59,813 nt of DNA. Source: an uncultured Actinomycetes bacterium (GTDB lineage Bacteria; Actinomycetota; Acidimicrobiia; Acidimicrobiales; RAAP-2). Each line of letters opens with the position of its first letter. Positions within the stretch are counted from its first letter, which is position 1. This document shows, in pieces, positions 53,201-59,813 of the stretch. The position numbers were made by a program, and so were the translations under genes. The DNA lies in the NCBI GenBank assembly GCA_903825035.1, contig CAIJYV010000003.1, positions 1 through 59,813 of the forward strand, in the 5' to 3' direction. The notes under the pieces were generated by a model, which worked only from the letters and a program-made list of their open reading frames with translations, did not search any database and was not told the DNA's origin.

Positions 53201-56200
53201 TGCCGTGCTGCTCTTTGATTCGAATAATGGATCAGGGGATATGGCGCAGCAGATTTCTGACCTTGCGGCGAATCTAAATTCGAATACATTCAGCTTCGAT
53301 CAACACTATTTCGTGGGCTGGAGCACAACCACCGATGGACCAGTTGTCTACCAAGACGGTGGACTCTTCGGGTTTATTAACGATCTGACCCTCTACGCCA
53401 TCTGGCATTTAGTTTCCTATGACGTGGTTTATGACCCGACTAATGGTGACTCCACAACCACAGGCTCTGAAGAGTACAGCTCAGATCCCATAACCCAAGC
53501 ACCGGCTGACCCAACGAGATTGGGCTACACCTTCTTGGGCTGGAATACAGATCCGAGCGCCATCGCTGGTGCGATGCCTGGTGATTACACGGTCCCGGTC
53601 GACGGAATGACACTCTACGCAATCTGGACCGTTAGTAGCGTCGACGTGGTCTATCACCCTGCAAATGGTGGAAATACGGTTACCGTCCCCGAACTAGTTG
53701 GTTCGGATCCCATAACCCAGGCACCGACTGACCCAACCCGATCGGGCTACACCTTCTTGGGCTGGAATACAGATCCGAGCGCCATCGCTGGTGCGATGCC
53801 TGGTGATTACACGGTCCCAATTGGTGGCATGGACCTCTACGCAATATGGGGCTCAACGGTTTCGTACGACGCGAATACCGGAGATGGCGGCTCCGTGCCA
53901 ACAGACACCTCGGCGTACTTCCTGGGCGACACGATTTACGTTCCCGTGACGCCAGTTCCGACTTTGACTAATTTCACTTTTGATGGTTGGTGCTTCGGTT
54001 ATCAGCCCACTCTGGGATCGAACTGTGACCCGGCCTACGCCTGGGACTGGGTGCAACCCGGAAGCTCAACTACCATGCCTGACGGCGGCAGCATTATTGC
54101 CTACGCGGTGTGGGGCTCACGCGTTTCTTACAATGCCAACACTGGTGATGGTGGGTCTCTGCCTTCAGACTCAACCATTTACTTCACAAACGACACGATC
54201 AACGTTCCATTGACGCCAGTTCCAACCTTGACTAATTACACCTTTGGTGGTTGGTGCTTCGGGTATCAGCCCGCAGTTGGGGATTCCTGTGATGCGGGAT
54301 TCAACTGGGATTGGGTGCAGCCAGGTGACTGGACAAGTGCACCGGCGGGCGACACCAATGTTTACGCCGTATGGGGCGCTTCAGTTCAATACGATTCAAA
54401 CACGGGCACTGGCACGGTACCCATTGATACAGGTATTTATTACACGGGTGACTACGTCAACACTCCCGCAACCCCCGGAGTACTGCTTTCTGGGTACACA
54501 TTCGATGGCTGGTGCGCAGGTCTTGCGCCGGATCTTGGCTACCCGTGCAGCTCAGACTCACCGTACTGGGCGTGGAACTCTGATTCGTTCTTGATTCCCG
54601 CTGGCGGAAATCTCAAGCTGTACGCCGTATGGGGTGGAACGATTTACTACAACCTCGGTTACGGCTGGGGCACGATTTCTGGTGGGCCAACGAGCCCTCA
54701 AGGTGTCTATACCTTTGGCGACCCAGTTCCAGTCGATTTCTCAAATAACCCTTCTCAGTATTGGTTCGAATTCACCGGTTGGTGCGACTCGCAGCCAGAC
54801 CTCGGCGCGAGCTGTTCGACAAATTTTTATCAAGATCCAACTCAATTCACTGGCGGCGTTGACCAATTCAACATGGGCTCCGGTGGAGATGTGGTTCTGT
54901 ACGCTGTTTGGGCGCAGCAGGCTTACTATGACTGGGCGGGTGGTTCAAATGGGCCAACTGACAACACCTACTACTACACGGGCGATCAGGTAACCATAAA
55001 CTTCACTGATATTCCGACTAACTCGGGCTATGTCTTCGGTGGCTGGACGCTGTGGAATGGGTGGGACAACTACCCTTACCCAGTTCCTGGTGCCGGTACG
55101 ATCACGTTGGATGGCGGCACCTATGGCGGAAATCTCTTGTTCTCGGCCGACTGGGGATATGGAGTTTCCTATGACGCGAATGGCGGGGTGGGCCCGGTTC
55201 CTGTAGATAACAACAGCTATAACCTCGGCGATTCAGTCACAGTCCTCGATGCCCCGAACCCAACCTTTGATGGTTATCAGTTCGATGGTTGGTGCACATA
55301 CAATCCAAATCCTGGTGACGGCTGCAGCAACAATGACTACTACCAGGCTAGTGATGGGTTCAGTATGCCGGACTACCCCGTGACTCTCTATGCGGTGTGG
55401 GGGTACACCTTGAGTTACAACGGTAACGGCTACGACGGTGGTGCCATACCTACCGACAATCGTATTTACGTGAGTGGTCAGTCAGCGGGCATCCTGGAAA
55501 GCCCTACTCCGACACTCAATGGATACGAATTCAACGGGTGGTGTTTGAACCACCAGCCAGATTTGGGCGCAGCGTGTGATAATTCACCAGTTGTTGGTTT
55601 TAACTTCCCAAGTTCCGGAAATTCAACCTTGTTCGCAATTTGGGGCGGATCGGTCACCTATAACGCGAATGGTGGGAGCGCGGGCCTTCCCTCCGATTCC
55701 GGTATCTACAACGCCGGCGATACCGTTCAGGTCCCAAGTACCCCTAAGCCAGCTCTCGATGGCTACACCTTCTACGGCTGGTGCGTAGGGGACAACCCTC
55801 TCCCCGGTGACCCCTGCAATGGTGTGGTGGAAGTTGCTGCGGGTGGTTCGTTCGCAATGCCTTCTGGCGGAAATGTAACTCTCTACGCGATGTGGGGAGC
55901 CTCAGTCTTTTACGATTCAAACGGTGGGAGTAGCGACATTCCCGCCACGCAATCTGTCTATCTGACCGGAGAGACTGTTTCAATACCTAGTCTTCCAACG
56001 CCAACTCTTGACGGATACGTCTTTGCGGGATGGTGCACCGCGGCGGCAGCCCCAGGGGATGTCTGCTCAGCAAACTCTTATGGTGCACCTGAAGACTTCT
56101 TTATGCCAGCCGGCGGAGACATTACGCTCTACGCCTTGTGGGCAGGGAGCCTCACCTATAACCCCAATGGTGGGGATGGGGGTTCGGTCCCAACCGACAC

Positions 56201-59200
56201 GCGCTCTTACGTCACCGGTGATGAGATCACAGTTCAGTACTCACCGCTGCCCACATTGAATGGTTACAGCTTCTATGGTTGGTGCTTCAATTACGCACCT
56301 GCCCCAGGAGAGCCTTGCAACGTCGAGGTGCCAACAACTTCTGAAAGTATGCCCGCTGGCGGAAACGCGATCGCCTATGCGATGTGGGGCGGAATGGTCA
56401 CTTACGATGCCAATGGCGGCGATGGCGTACCAACGGACACAACCGTGTATCTCTATAACGATACCGTCACCGTTCCGAGTGGGCCTGCGCCAACTAGGAC
56501 CGGCTACGCCTTCGATGGATGGTGCTTTGGTTATCAGCCTGCAGCCGGTACTTCCTGTGACGGGGGCAGTAACTGGTATTGGGCCCTTAACGGCAACTCA
56601 ACCACAATGCCGTATGGCGATATCACGGCCTATGCCGTTTGGGGTGGCACCGTCACTTACGACGCCAATGGTGGAGATGGACTAGCTGTTCCAACCGACA
56701 CCAATGTGTACGTCAATGGAGATCAAATCGTTGTGCCTAGTACGCCAGTCCCAACGCGGACTGGCTATACCTTCGATGGATGGTGTGTTGGTGGCGCCGC
56801 GCCGGCAGGCACCGAATGTAATCTCGGAATTGCTTACGACTGGGTCTACCCAACCGACTACACGTACATGCCCGATGCCGGAAATATCACCCTCTATGCA
56901 AATTGGGCGGGGTCAATCACCTACAACGCGAACACCGGCACCAGCGGATCGGTCCCTGTCGACAACAACGTCTACTACCAAGGCCAAACCGTAACTGTAC
57001 CTAGTTCGCCCGTTCCAACGTTGAATGGCTACACCTTCGATGGTTGGTGCTTTGGTTATCAGCCCGCCGTTGGCTCTTCGTGTTCGGGGAGCGACTACGC
57101 CTGGGTTCAACCGGGCGACAAGGTACTCATGCCGTACGGAGACATGGTTGCCTACGCAGTCTGGGGCGCGACAGTTACCTACGACCTCAATGACTATGGG
57201 TGGGGCACAATTACCGGTGGACCGATTGATAACTACGGTGGACAGACCAACAACGGCGTTTATTTCGTCGGGGACACTGTCACTGTTGACTTCAGTAACA
57301 ATCCATCGCAGTATTGGTTTGAATTCATGGGCTGGTGTGATGTGCAGCTTGTGGACTACGGACAAAGCTGTACTGGCAACCTCTACACGGACCCATCAAC
57401 ATTTGAGTTGGGTTTGGGAGGCAACGTAACGCTTTACGCCACGTGGGCCCAGCAGGTTTATTACGACGCAAATGACGGATCTGGGGGACCGGTGGACACC
57501 CGCTATTACTACATGGGTGATACCGCCACCGTTCTCTTCACCGACTTGCCAACCAGAACCGGCTATACCTTCGGTGGTTGGAATCTGTGGGATGGCTCGG
57601 ACTATTTCACATATCCGAATCCAGGTATGGGCTCAATTACGTTCAATGGAGGCTATTATTCCGGAAATGCAATTCTGTATGCATGGTGGGGATTTGGCGT
57701 TTCTTATGACACGAATACGGGAAGCGGAACCCCCCCCAGTGACCCCACTGCTTATTATCCAGGGGATACGGTAAATGTCTCGTTTGCATCCAACCCAAGT
57801 CTCACTAACTACGAATTCCTGGGCTGGTGTGATCAACAGCTAAATGTTGGGGATCCTTGTTCCGGCAATTTCTATTCCGCAACAGATTTCACATCATTCA
57901 TCATGCCGAGTGACAACGTGACTTTGTACGCCGTCTGGGGTGGAACTGTCACTTACAATGCCAACGGCGGCGATCAGTCATCGGTTCCTCAAGACACGAC
58001 TGTGTATGTAAATGGCGAGATGGTTAACATTCCATCTGGTCCCAACCCAACCCTTGACAACTACGTCTTCGAAGGTTGGTGTGTGGGCGCTCAGCCAGCG
58101 GCTGGCGATCCCTGCCCTAACGGTTACTACTGGTCTGGTTGGCCTGACTCATTCACGATGGATGGAATGGGCAATGTGACCTTGTACGCCGTCTGGGGTG
58201 GAACTGTCACTTACGATGCCAACGGCGGCGATCAGTCTTCAGCTCCTCAAGACTCGTATTTCTATGTAAATGGCGAGATGGTTAACATTCCATCTGGTCC
58301 CAACCCAACCCTTGACAACTACATCTTCGATGGTTGGTGTGTGGGCGCTCAGCCAGCGGCTGGCGATCCCTGCCCTAACGGTTACTACTGGTCTGGTTGG
58401 CCTGACTCATTCACGATGGATGGAATGGGCAATGTGACTTTGTGGGCCGTTTGGGCTGCCAATTACAGCTTCGACGGCAATTCCAACAATGGCGGAACCG
58501 TTCCGAACCCGGTCATTGCTACGACGGGTGACACGATTCAGCTTCCCCTTAACTACCCAAGTTTGGGTGGTTATTCGCTCTACGGGTGGTGCCTCAATTA
58601 CCAACCCGCGATTGGGCAGACTTGCACCGGTGATGTCTACCAGCCAGGAGAAAATTTCACTGGTACGGGCACTAGTGAGACCTTCTACGCCATGTGGGGT
58701 GGCTCGGTGCGGTACGACCTGAACTCTCCTAGCTGGAGTGGTTTGAGTGGACCAATCTATGATCAAAATGTCTACCTTGATGGCCAGACCGTTTATGTCA
58801 ATCTCACTACTCCGCCAAGCCAGGATTGGATGGTGTTCACTGGATGGTGCACTACTCAGCCACTCTTCGGAACAGCGTGTCAAGACCCCATCTACAACAC
58901 TCCGGGTACCTTCTACGACACCGTTGGGCAGTACTTCACGATGGGAACGGGTGGGGATGTAACCCTGTACGCAACGTGGGCCGCTGGTGTGATCTATGAC
59001 GCGAATGGCGGAAGTGGTGCGCCAACGGATTCAGGTGTTTACTACGCCGGGCAGCCTGTAACTATCAATTTCACCGATGTCCCGGTTCGCACGGGTTACC
59101 GCTTCACAGGTTGGGATCTTTGGTCGGGCTGGGACTTCTACCCAACTCCAGGGCCAGCCTCTTACTCGGTTAACCCGTATGACGGCACCCTGTATTTGAG

Positions 59201-59813
59201 CGCTTCGTGGAGTGCGGATTCGTTCAACATCACCTACGTTCCAAATAATGGAGACTCCTTGGCGACCTACGCCGAGAACTACGACTCGGACATTATCTAT
59301 AACGCACCAGCCGATCCGACGAGGGCGGGCTACAACTTTGTTGGCTGGAATCCCGATCCCAACGCCAACTCGGGCTATGGCTTGAATCAGCTGTTCGTGA
59401 GTGGTGTCACCACCGTTTACGCCATCTGGCAACTCAATACCTTTAACGTCTCTTACTACGACGCATACAACGACCAGCAGGTCGACACGGGAGAGCTCTA
59501 CAACTCCGATGCGATTTTGCAGTCGCCTCAAGCCCCTAGTTACCAGGGTTACACGTTCTTGGGCTGGAACACCGACCAGTACGCATCCTCGGGGCTGGTG
59601 AACTACACCGTTACCGGCGACACGTTCTTCTACGCAATCTGGCACATCAACTCCTACCCAGTGACCTACGACCCCGCGAACGGTGACACAACGGTTGTCT
59701 CCTCAGAGACCTACGGCACGGACGTTATTGACTCCGCACCCGTTAGCCCAACTCGCACCGGTTACAGCTTCGTTGGTTGGAACACCGACCCAATGGCTAC
59801 CGTTGGTTTGGAC
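50241..59813 (+). CDS. Giant secreted surface protein with Ig-like, invasin-like and InlB-type repeats (3' partial)
   Basis: One frame stays open from ATG 50241 to the right edge: 3191 codons and no stop. Signal peptide about 1-40 (FFTLITIVIALLTLMG, cut after ASA). Then a first InlB-like unit (about 159-235), several Ig-like beta-sandwich stretches (about 240-790, including a Big_3-type TGTVTFYEGG ... VITASYSGNDGYF), two invasin/filamin-like domains (about 790-985, NGDGTYSATWTPGG and NSDGTYTTTFTPG), and from about 987 a continuous array of InlB B/Listeria-Bacteroides-type repeats. Each repeat reads VTYDANGG...P...GD.V.VP..PTLNGYTFDGW...YAVW. Such proteins are adhesins or surface layers; any sorting signal lies beyond the window. 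Function inferred, architecture seen. Confidence 0.9.
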   Translation, partial: MKNQMNLALTKSLLRTVMGGFFTLITIVIALLTLMGPASAALSPTDATLVSVTLNNVSISTSTFSQPHLINPDPGTETLKITLKSSLQRVGQPGSANAPSGTNGTSDNLVFSSYSQIGSQVTLSVSGLSFGENMISFVEIASNGTTTHAYTYYVFVPYAVSYDMNCPPNANNCNSYSLPTGFYTGASLLTSPMTYNINGYYFINWNTSYDGSGTSYTPNDVIDGLTGDITLYAQWTQDPTPIAQLSVSQSTFDYGDSSVNLTVTEYDPNDGVTLAGDDGTQVDFYYANGTYITSCTLMSSTCTVSQTASGRPIYAGSQNVYAVVQTSSNFYQAVSNSVPVTVQKISPVLTSTLNSGAWSGSAPDYTSVLGDTLQFAAGTSTDYSRGATVQLYDNGVAISGKTCVVDYYHVGCTISYVPTGLGNHSITLGIPEESNYVAEVSTTTNIEVINPVQVSISEVGSNSSSPTYGDSLSYVANVQNITLHNATGPTVGGDTVDLYASNSNTGSGGVLVGTCVLNQVSGTLAQCTVTTSLMPAGADTVWVYFPGDSNWSSASSSTLSKVVNQYNLNSGTLLAPNLTLSTPGGTNGLANTAPQAYTDSFTYGTNYTIPTPSDADIVAWNNGDITYGSPDTFSYSINPTGNSAGCSINSDGSGFTQTGAGTCQVIITSTNTDGNFTSGSETLSLTIGKATPTVTVTDDSNGTTTTGSPVTFTATVTGAGATPTGTVTFYEGGVELGACNVQALGTGSAICWVTFYLVGTKVITASYSGNDGYFAVAEADSVADNFVVTVGPPNAAYSQLFCPDNISSITADQSETCTITLFDAYGNPITTGGNANLVVFSADNGSFGAVTDNGDGTYSATWTPGGAFTGLVTVSGSVDGVSTGIANQSFTVVPGAAVPGNSTFTCTANSNATISCLATLFDAEGNQTLGGDSVVVYANAGMGSFTSVVDNSDGTYTTTFTPGPSFGGFVTLSLWVNTVDTSLTQSFAVLLFDSNNGSGDMAQQISDLAANLNSNTFSFDQHYFVGWSTTTDGPVVYQDGGLFGFINDLTLYAIWHLVSYDVVYDPTNGDSTTTGSEEYSSDPITQAPADPTRLGYTFLGWNTDPSAIAGAMPGDYTVPVDGMTLYAIWTVSSVDVVYHPANGGNTVTVPELVGSDPITQAPTDPTRSGYTFLGWNTDPSAIAGAMPGDYTVPIGGMDLYAIWGSTVSYDANTGDGGSVPTDTSAYFLGDTIYVPVTPVPTLTNFTFDGWCFGYQPTLGSNCDPAYAWDWVQPGSSTTMPDGGSIIAYAVWGSRVSYNANTGDGGSLPSDSTIYFTNDTINVPLTPVPTLTNYTFGGWCFGYQPAVGDSCDAGFNWDWVQPGDWTSAPAGDTNVYAVWGASVQYDSNTGTGTVPIDTGIYYTGDYVNTPATPGVLLSGYTFDGWCAGLAPDLGYPCSSDSPYWAWNSDSFLIPAGGNLKLYAVWGGTIYYNLGYGWGTISGGPTSPQGVYTFGDPVPVDFSNNPSQYWFEFTGWCDSQPDLGASCSTNFYQDPTQFTGGVDQFNMGSGGDVVLYAVWAQQAYYDWAGGSNGPTDNTYYYTGDQVTINFTDIPTNSGYVFGGWTLWNGWDNYPYPVPGAGTITLDGGTYGGNLLFSADWGYGVSYDANGGVGPVPVDNNSYNLGDSVTVLDAPNPTFDGYQFDGWCTYNPNPGDGCSNNDYYQASDGFSMPDYPVTLYAVWGYTLSYNGNGYDGGAIPTDNRIYVSGQSAGILESPTPTLNGYEFNGWCLNHQPDLGAACDNSPVVGFNFPSSGNSTLFAIWGGSVTYNANGGSAGLPSDSGIYNAGDTVQVPSTPKPALDGYTFYGWCVGDNPLPGDPCNGVVEVAAGGSFAMPSGGNVTLYAMWGASVFYDSNGGSSDIPATQSVYLTGETVSIPSLPTPTLDGYVFAGWCTAAAAPGDVCSANSYGAPEDFFMPAGGDITLYALWAGSLTYNPNGGDGGSVPTDTRSYVTGDEITVQYSPLPTLNGYSFYGWCFNYAPAPGEPCNVEVPTTSESMPAGGNAIAYAMWGGMVTYDANGGDGVPTDTTVYLYNDTVTVPSGPAPTRTGYAFDGWCFGYQPAAGTSCDGGSNWYWALNGNSTTMPYGDITAYAVWGGTVTYDANGGDGLAVPTDTNVYVNGDQIVVPSTPVPTRTGYTFDGWCVGGAAPAGTECNLGIAYDWVYPTDYTYMPDAGNITLYANWAGSITYNANTGTSGSVPVDNNVYYQGQTVTVPSSPVPTLNGYTFDGWCFGYQPAVGSSCSGSDYAWVQPGDKVLMPYGDMVAYAVWGATVTYDLNDYGWGTITGGPIDNYGGQTNNGVYFVGDTVTVDFSNNPSQYWFEFMGWCDVQLVDYGQSCTGNLYTDPSTFELGLGGNVTLYATWAQQVYYDANDGSGGPVDTRYYYMGDTATVLFTDLPTRTGYTFGGWNLWDGSDYFTYPNPGMGSITFNGGYYSGNAILYAWWGFGVSYDTNTGSGTPPSDPTAYYPGDTVNVSFASNPSLTNYEFLGWCDQQLNVGDPCSGNFYSATDFTSFIMPSDNVTLYAVWGGTVTYNANGGDQSSVPQDTTVYVNGEMVNIPSGPNPTLDNYVFEGWCVGAQPAAGDPCPNGYYWSGWPDSFTMDGMGNVTLYAVWGGTVTYDANGGDQSSAPQDSYFYVNGEMVNIPSGPNPTLDNYIFDGWCVGAQPAAGDPCPNGYYWSGWPDSFTMDGMGNVTLWAVWAANYSFDGNSNNGGTVPNPVIATTGDTIQLPLNYPSLGGYSLYGWCLNYQPAIGQTCTGDVYQPGENFTGTGTSETFYAMWGGSVRYDLNSPSWSGLSGPIYDQNVYLDGQTVYVNLTTPPSQDWMVFTGWCTTQPLFGTACQDPIYNTPGTFYDTVGQYFTMGTGGDVTLYATWAAGVIYDANGGSGAPTDSGVYYAGQPVTINFTDVPVRTGYRFTGWDLWSGWDFYPTPGPASYSVNPYDGTLYLSASWSADSFNITYVPNNGDSLATYAENYDSDIIYNAPADPTRAGYNFVGWNPDPNANSGYGLNQLFVSGVTTVYAIWQLNTFNVSYYDAYNDQQVDTGELYNSDAILQSPQAPSYQGYTFLGWNTDQYASSGLVNYTVTGDTFFYAIWHINSYPVTYDPANGDTTVVSSETYGTDVIDSAPVSPTRTGYSFVGWNTDPMATVGLD
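53484..53822 (+). repeat. Two near-identical segments at a 222-bp period
   Basis: About 115 bp beginning GATCCCATAACCCA at 53484 recur at 53706 with only a handful of differences; from the GGCTACACCTTCTTGGGC point through GATTACACGGTCCC they are identical. The period is 74 codons, one repeat unit, so this is a young duplication or conversion inside the array. Confidence 0.9.
54633..55154 (+). repeat. Two-unit supermodule, copy 1
   Basis: A unit with NPSQYWFEFTGWCDSQ (54633-54911) is followed by a Cys-less unit starting AQQAYYDWAGG with YTGDQVTINFTDIPT and GGWTLWNGW (54912-55154). Confidence 0.85.
57165..57689 (+). repeat. Two-unit supermodule, copy 2
   Basis: Same pair again: YGWGTITGGP and NPSQYWFEFMGWCDVQ (57165-57446), then AQQVYYDANDGSGGP with GDTATVLFTDLPT and GGWNLWDGS (57447-57689). 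Confidence 0.85.
57939..58454 (+). repeat. Recent 258-bp tandem duplication inside the repeat array
   Basis: 57939-58196 and 58197-58454 are two 86-codon units that differ at few bases, clustered in the first third (PQDTTVYV versus PQDSYFYV) and at the very end (LYAVW versus LWAVW). All other units of the array are far more diverged. Confidence 0.92.
58698..59210 (+). repeat. Two-unit supermodule, copy 3 (diverged)
   Basis: PPSQDWMVFTGWCTTQP (58698-58979), then AAGVIYDANGGSGAP with GQPVTINFTDVPV and TGWDLWSGWDFYP (58980-59210). More diverged than copies 1 and 2, but in the same order. Confidence 0.78.

Larger units (their letters stand above)
53204..59813 (+). repeat. Array of about 26 InlB/Listeria-Bacteroides-type repeat units (coding)
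   Basis: Units of about 70-95 codons, each ending in (L/A)YA(V/I/M/T)W or a near variant, run back to back to 59645; a 27th is cut by the window edge. Eighteen units carry GWC followed by C-x9-10-C with a conserved Gly three residues before the second Cys (for example GWCFGYQPAAGTSC). The first three and last three units, and two in the middle, lack the pair. Confidence 0.88.

Noticed and set aside
50602-59645. Many 60-200-codon open frames on both strands across the adhesin region
   Set aside because: All overlap the single long frame, which has repeats, domain motifs and a signal peptide. The others are W/R/S/T-rich readings of the same repeats in other frames.
53204-59813. Periodic repeats that could suggest a CRISPR array or satellite DNA
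   Set aside because: Period is 210-290 bp, always a multiple of three, and the repeated signal is at protein level within an open frame. No short direct repeats with unique spacers.

Overview
This window looks like an ordinary chromosomal segment of a compact actinobacterium, most likely a deep-branching one such as an Acidimicrobiia-type lineage. Markers for this are a WhiB regulator, a DUF3107 protein, a PdtaS-type histidine kinase, the SCO1664-like / DUF3090 / histidine-phosphatase trio, an F420-type FrhB-like oxidoreductase, frequent GTG/TTG starts, and several TANNNT boxes 6-8 nt before a start codon (leaderless transcripts). Composition is moderate rather than the very high GC of Streptomyces or Mycobacterium, and cytochrome c maturation uses System I (ccm) instead of the System II usual in actinobacteria. 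The class assignment is inference.

Layout. 1-4.8 kb: 3' part of pntB, an aldo/keto reductase, a 3Fe-4S ferredoxin, gltX, a YdcF-like protein and tRNA-Gln(CTG)/tRNA-Glu(CTC). 4.8-9.3 kb: VOC protein, rhodanese-MBL sulfur enzyme, a peptidase S51-like protein carrying a CysRS-type tail, a membrane protein, a TetR regulator and a DUF3293 protein. 9.3-13.6 kb: divergent valS and cysS sharing one symmetric leaderless promoter, then a cold-shock gene with a 5' UTR hairpin and a strong terminator. 13.6-22.5 kb: TetR regulator, glycosyltransferase, gmd, and a complete ccmABCDEFGHI operon including a 31-codon ccmD. 22.5-31.2 kb: chrA with a SufR-like regulator, Mrp ATPase, dGTPase, DUF3107, pdtaS, whiB and etfBA. 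31.2-44.3 kb: MFS exporter, the SCO1664/DUF3090/phosphatase trio, FrhB-like protein, Fpg/Nei glycosylase, DedA, Bcp, DEAD helicase, PIG-L deacetylase, acnA, argS and a 55-aa Cys-rich protein. 44.3-47.2 kb: cobalamin riboswitch and a btuFCD-like B12 uptake operon. 47.3-50.1 kb: pyruvate kinase, a proline-iminopeptidase-like hydrolase, an AT-rich gap and tRNA-Arg(CCG).

50.24 kb to the right edge is a single open frame of at least 3191 codons that leaves the window. It encodes a giant secreted surface protein: signal peptide, Ig-like and invasin-like domains, then about 26 consecutive InlB/Listeria-Bacteroides-type repeats plus a cut-off one. Eighteen of these carry a GWC...C cysteine pair, and a two-unit supermodule recurs three times. 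This is the most unusual object in the window.

The chromosome is tightly packed. Ten of thirteen convergent gene pairs overlap at their stops, six by exactly 4 bp, and operon genes are mostly joined by ATGA/GTGA/TTGA overlaps. Two of the three convergent gaps contain clear intrinsic terminators.
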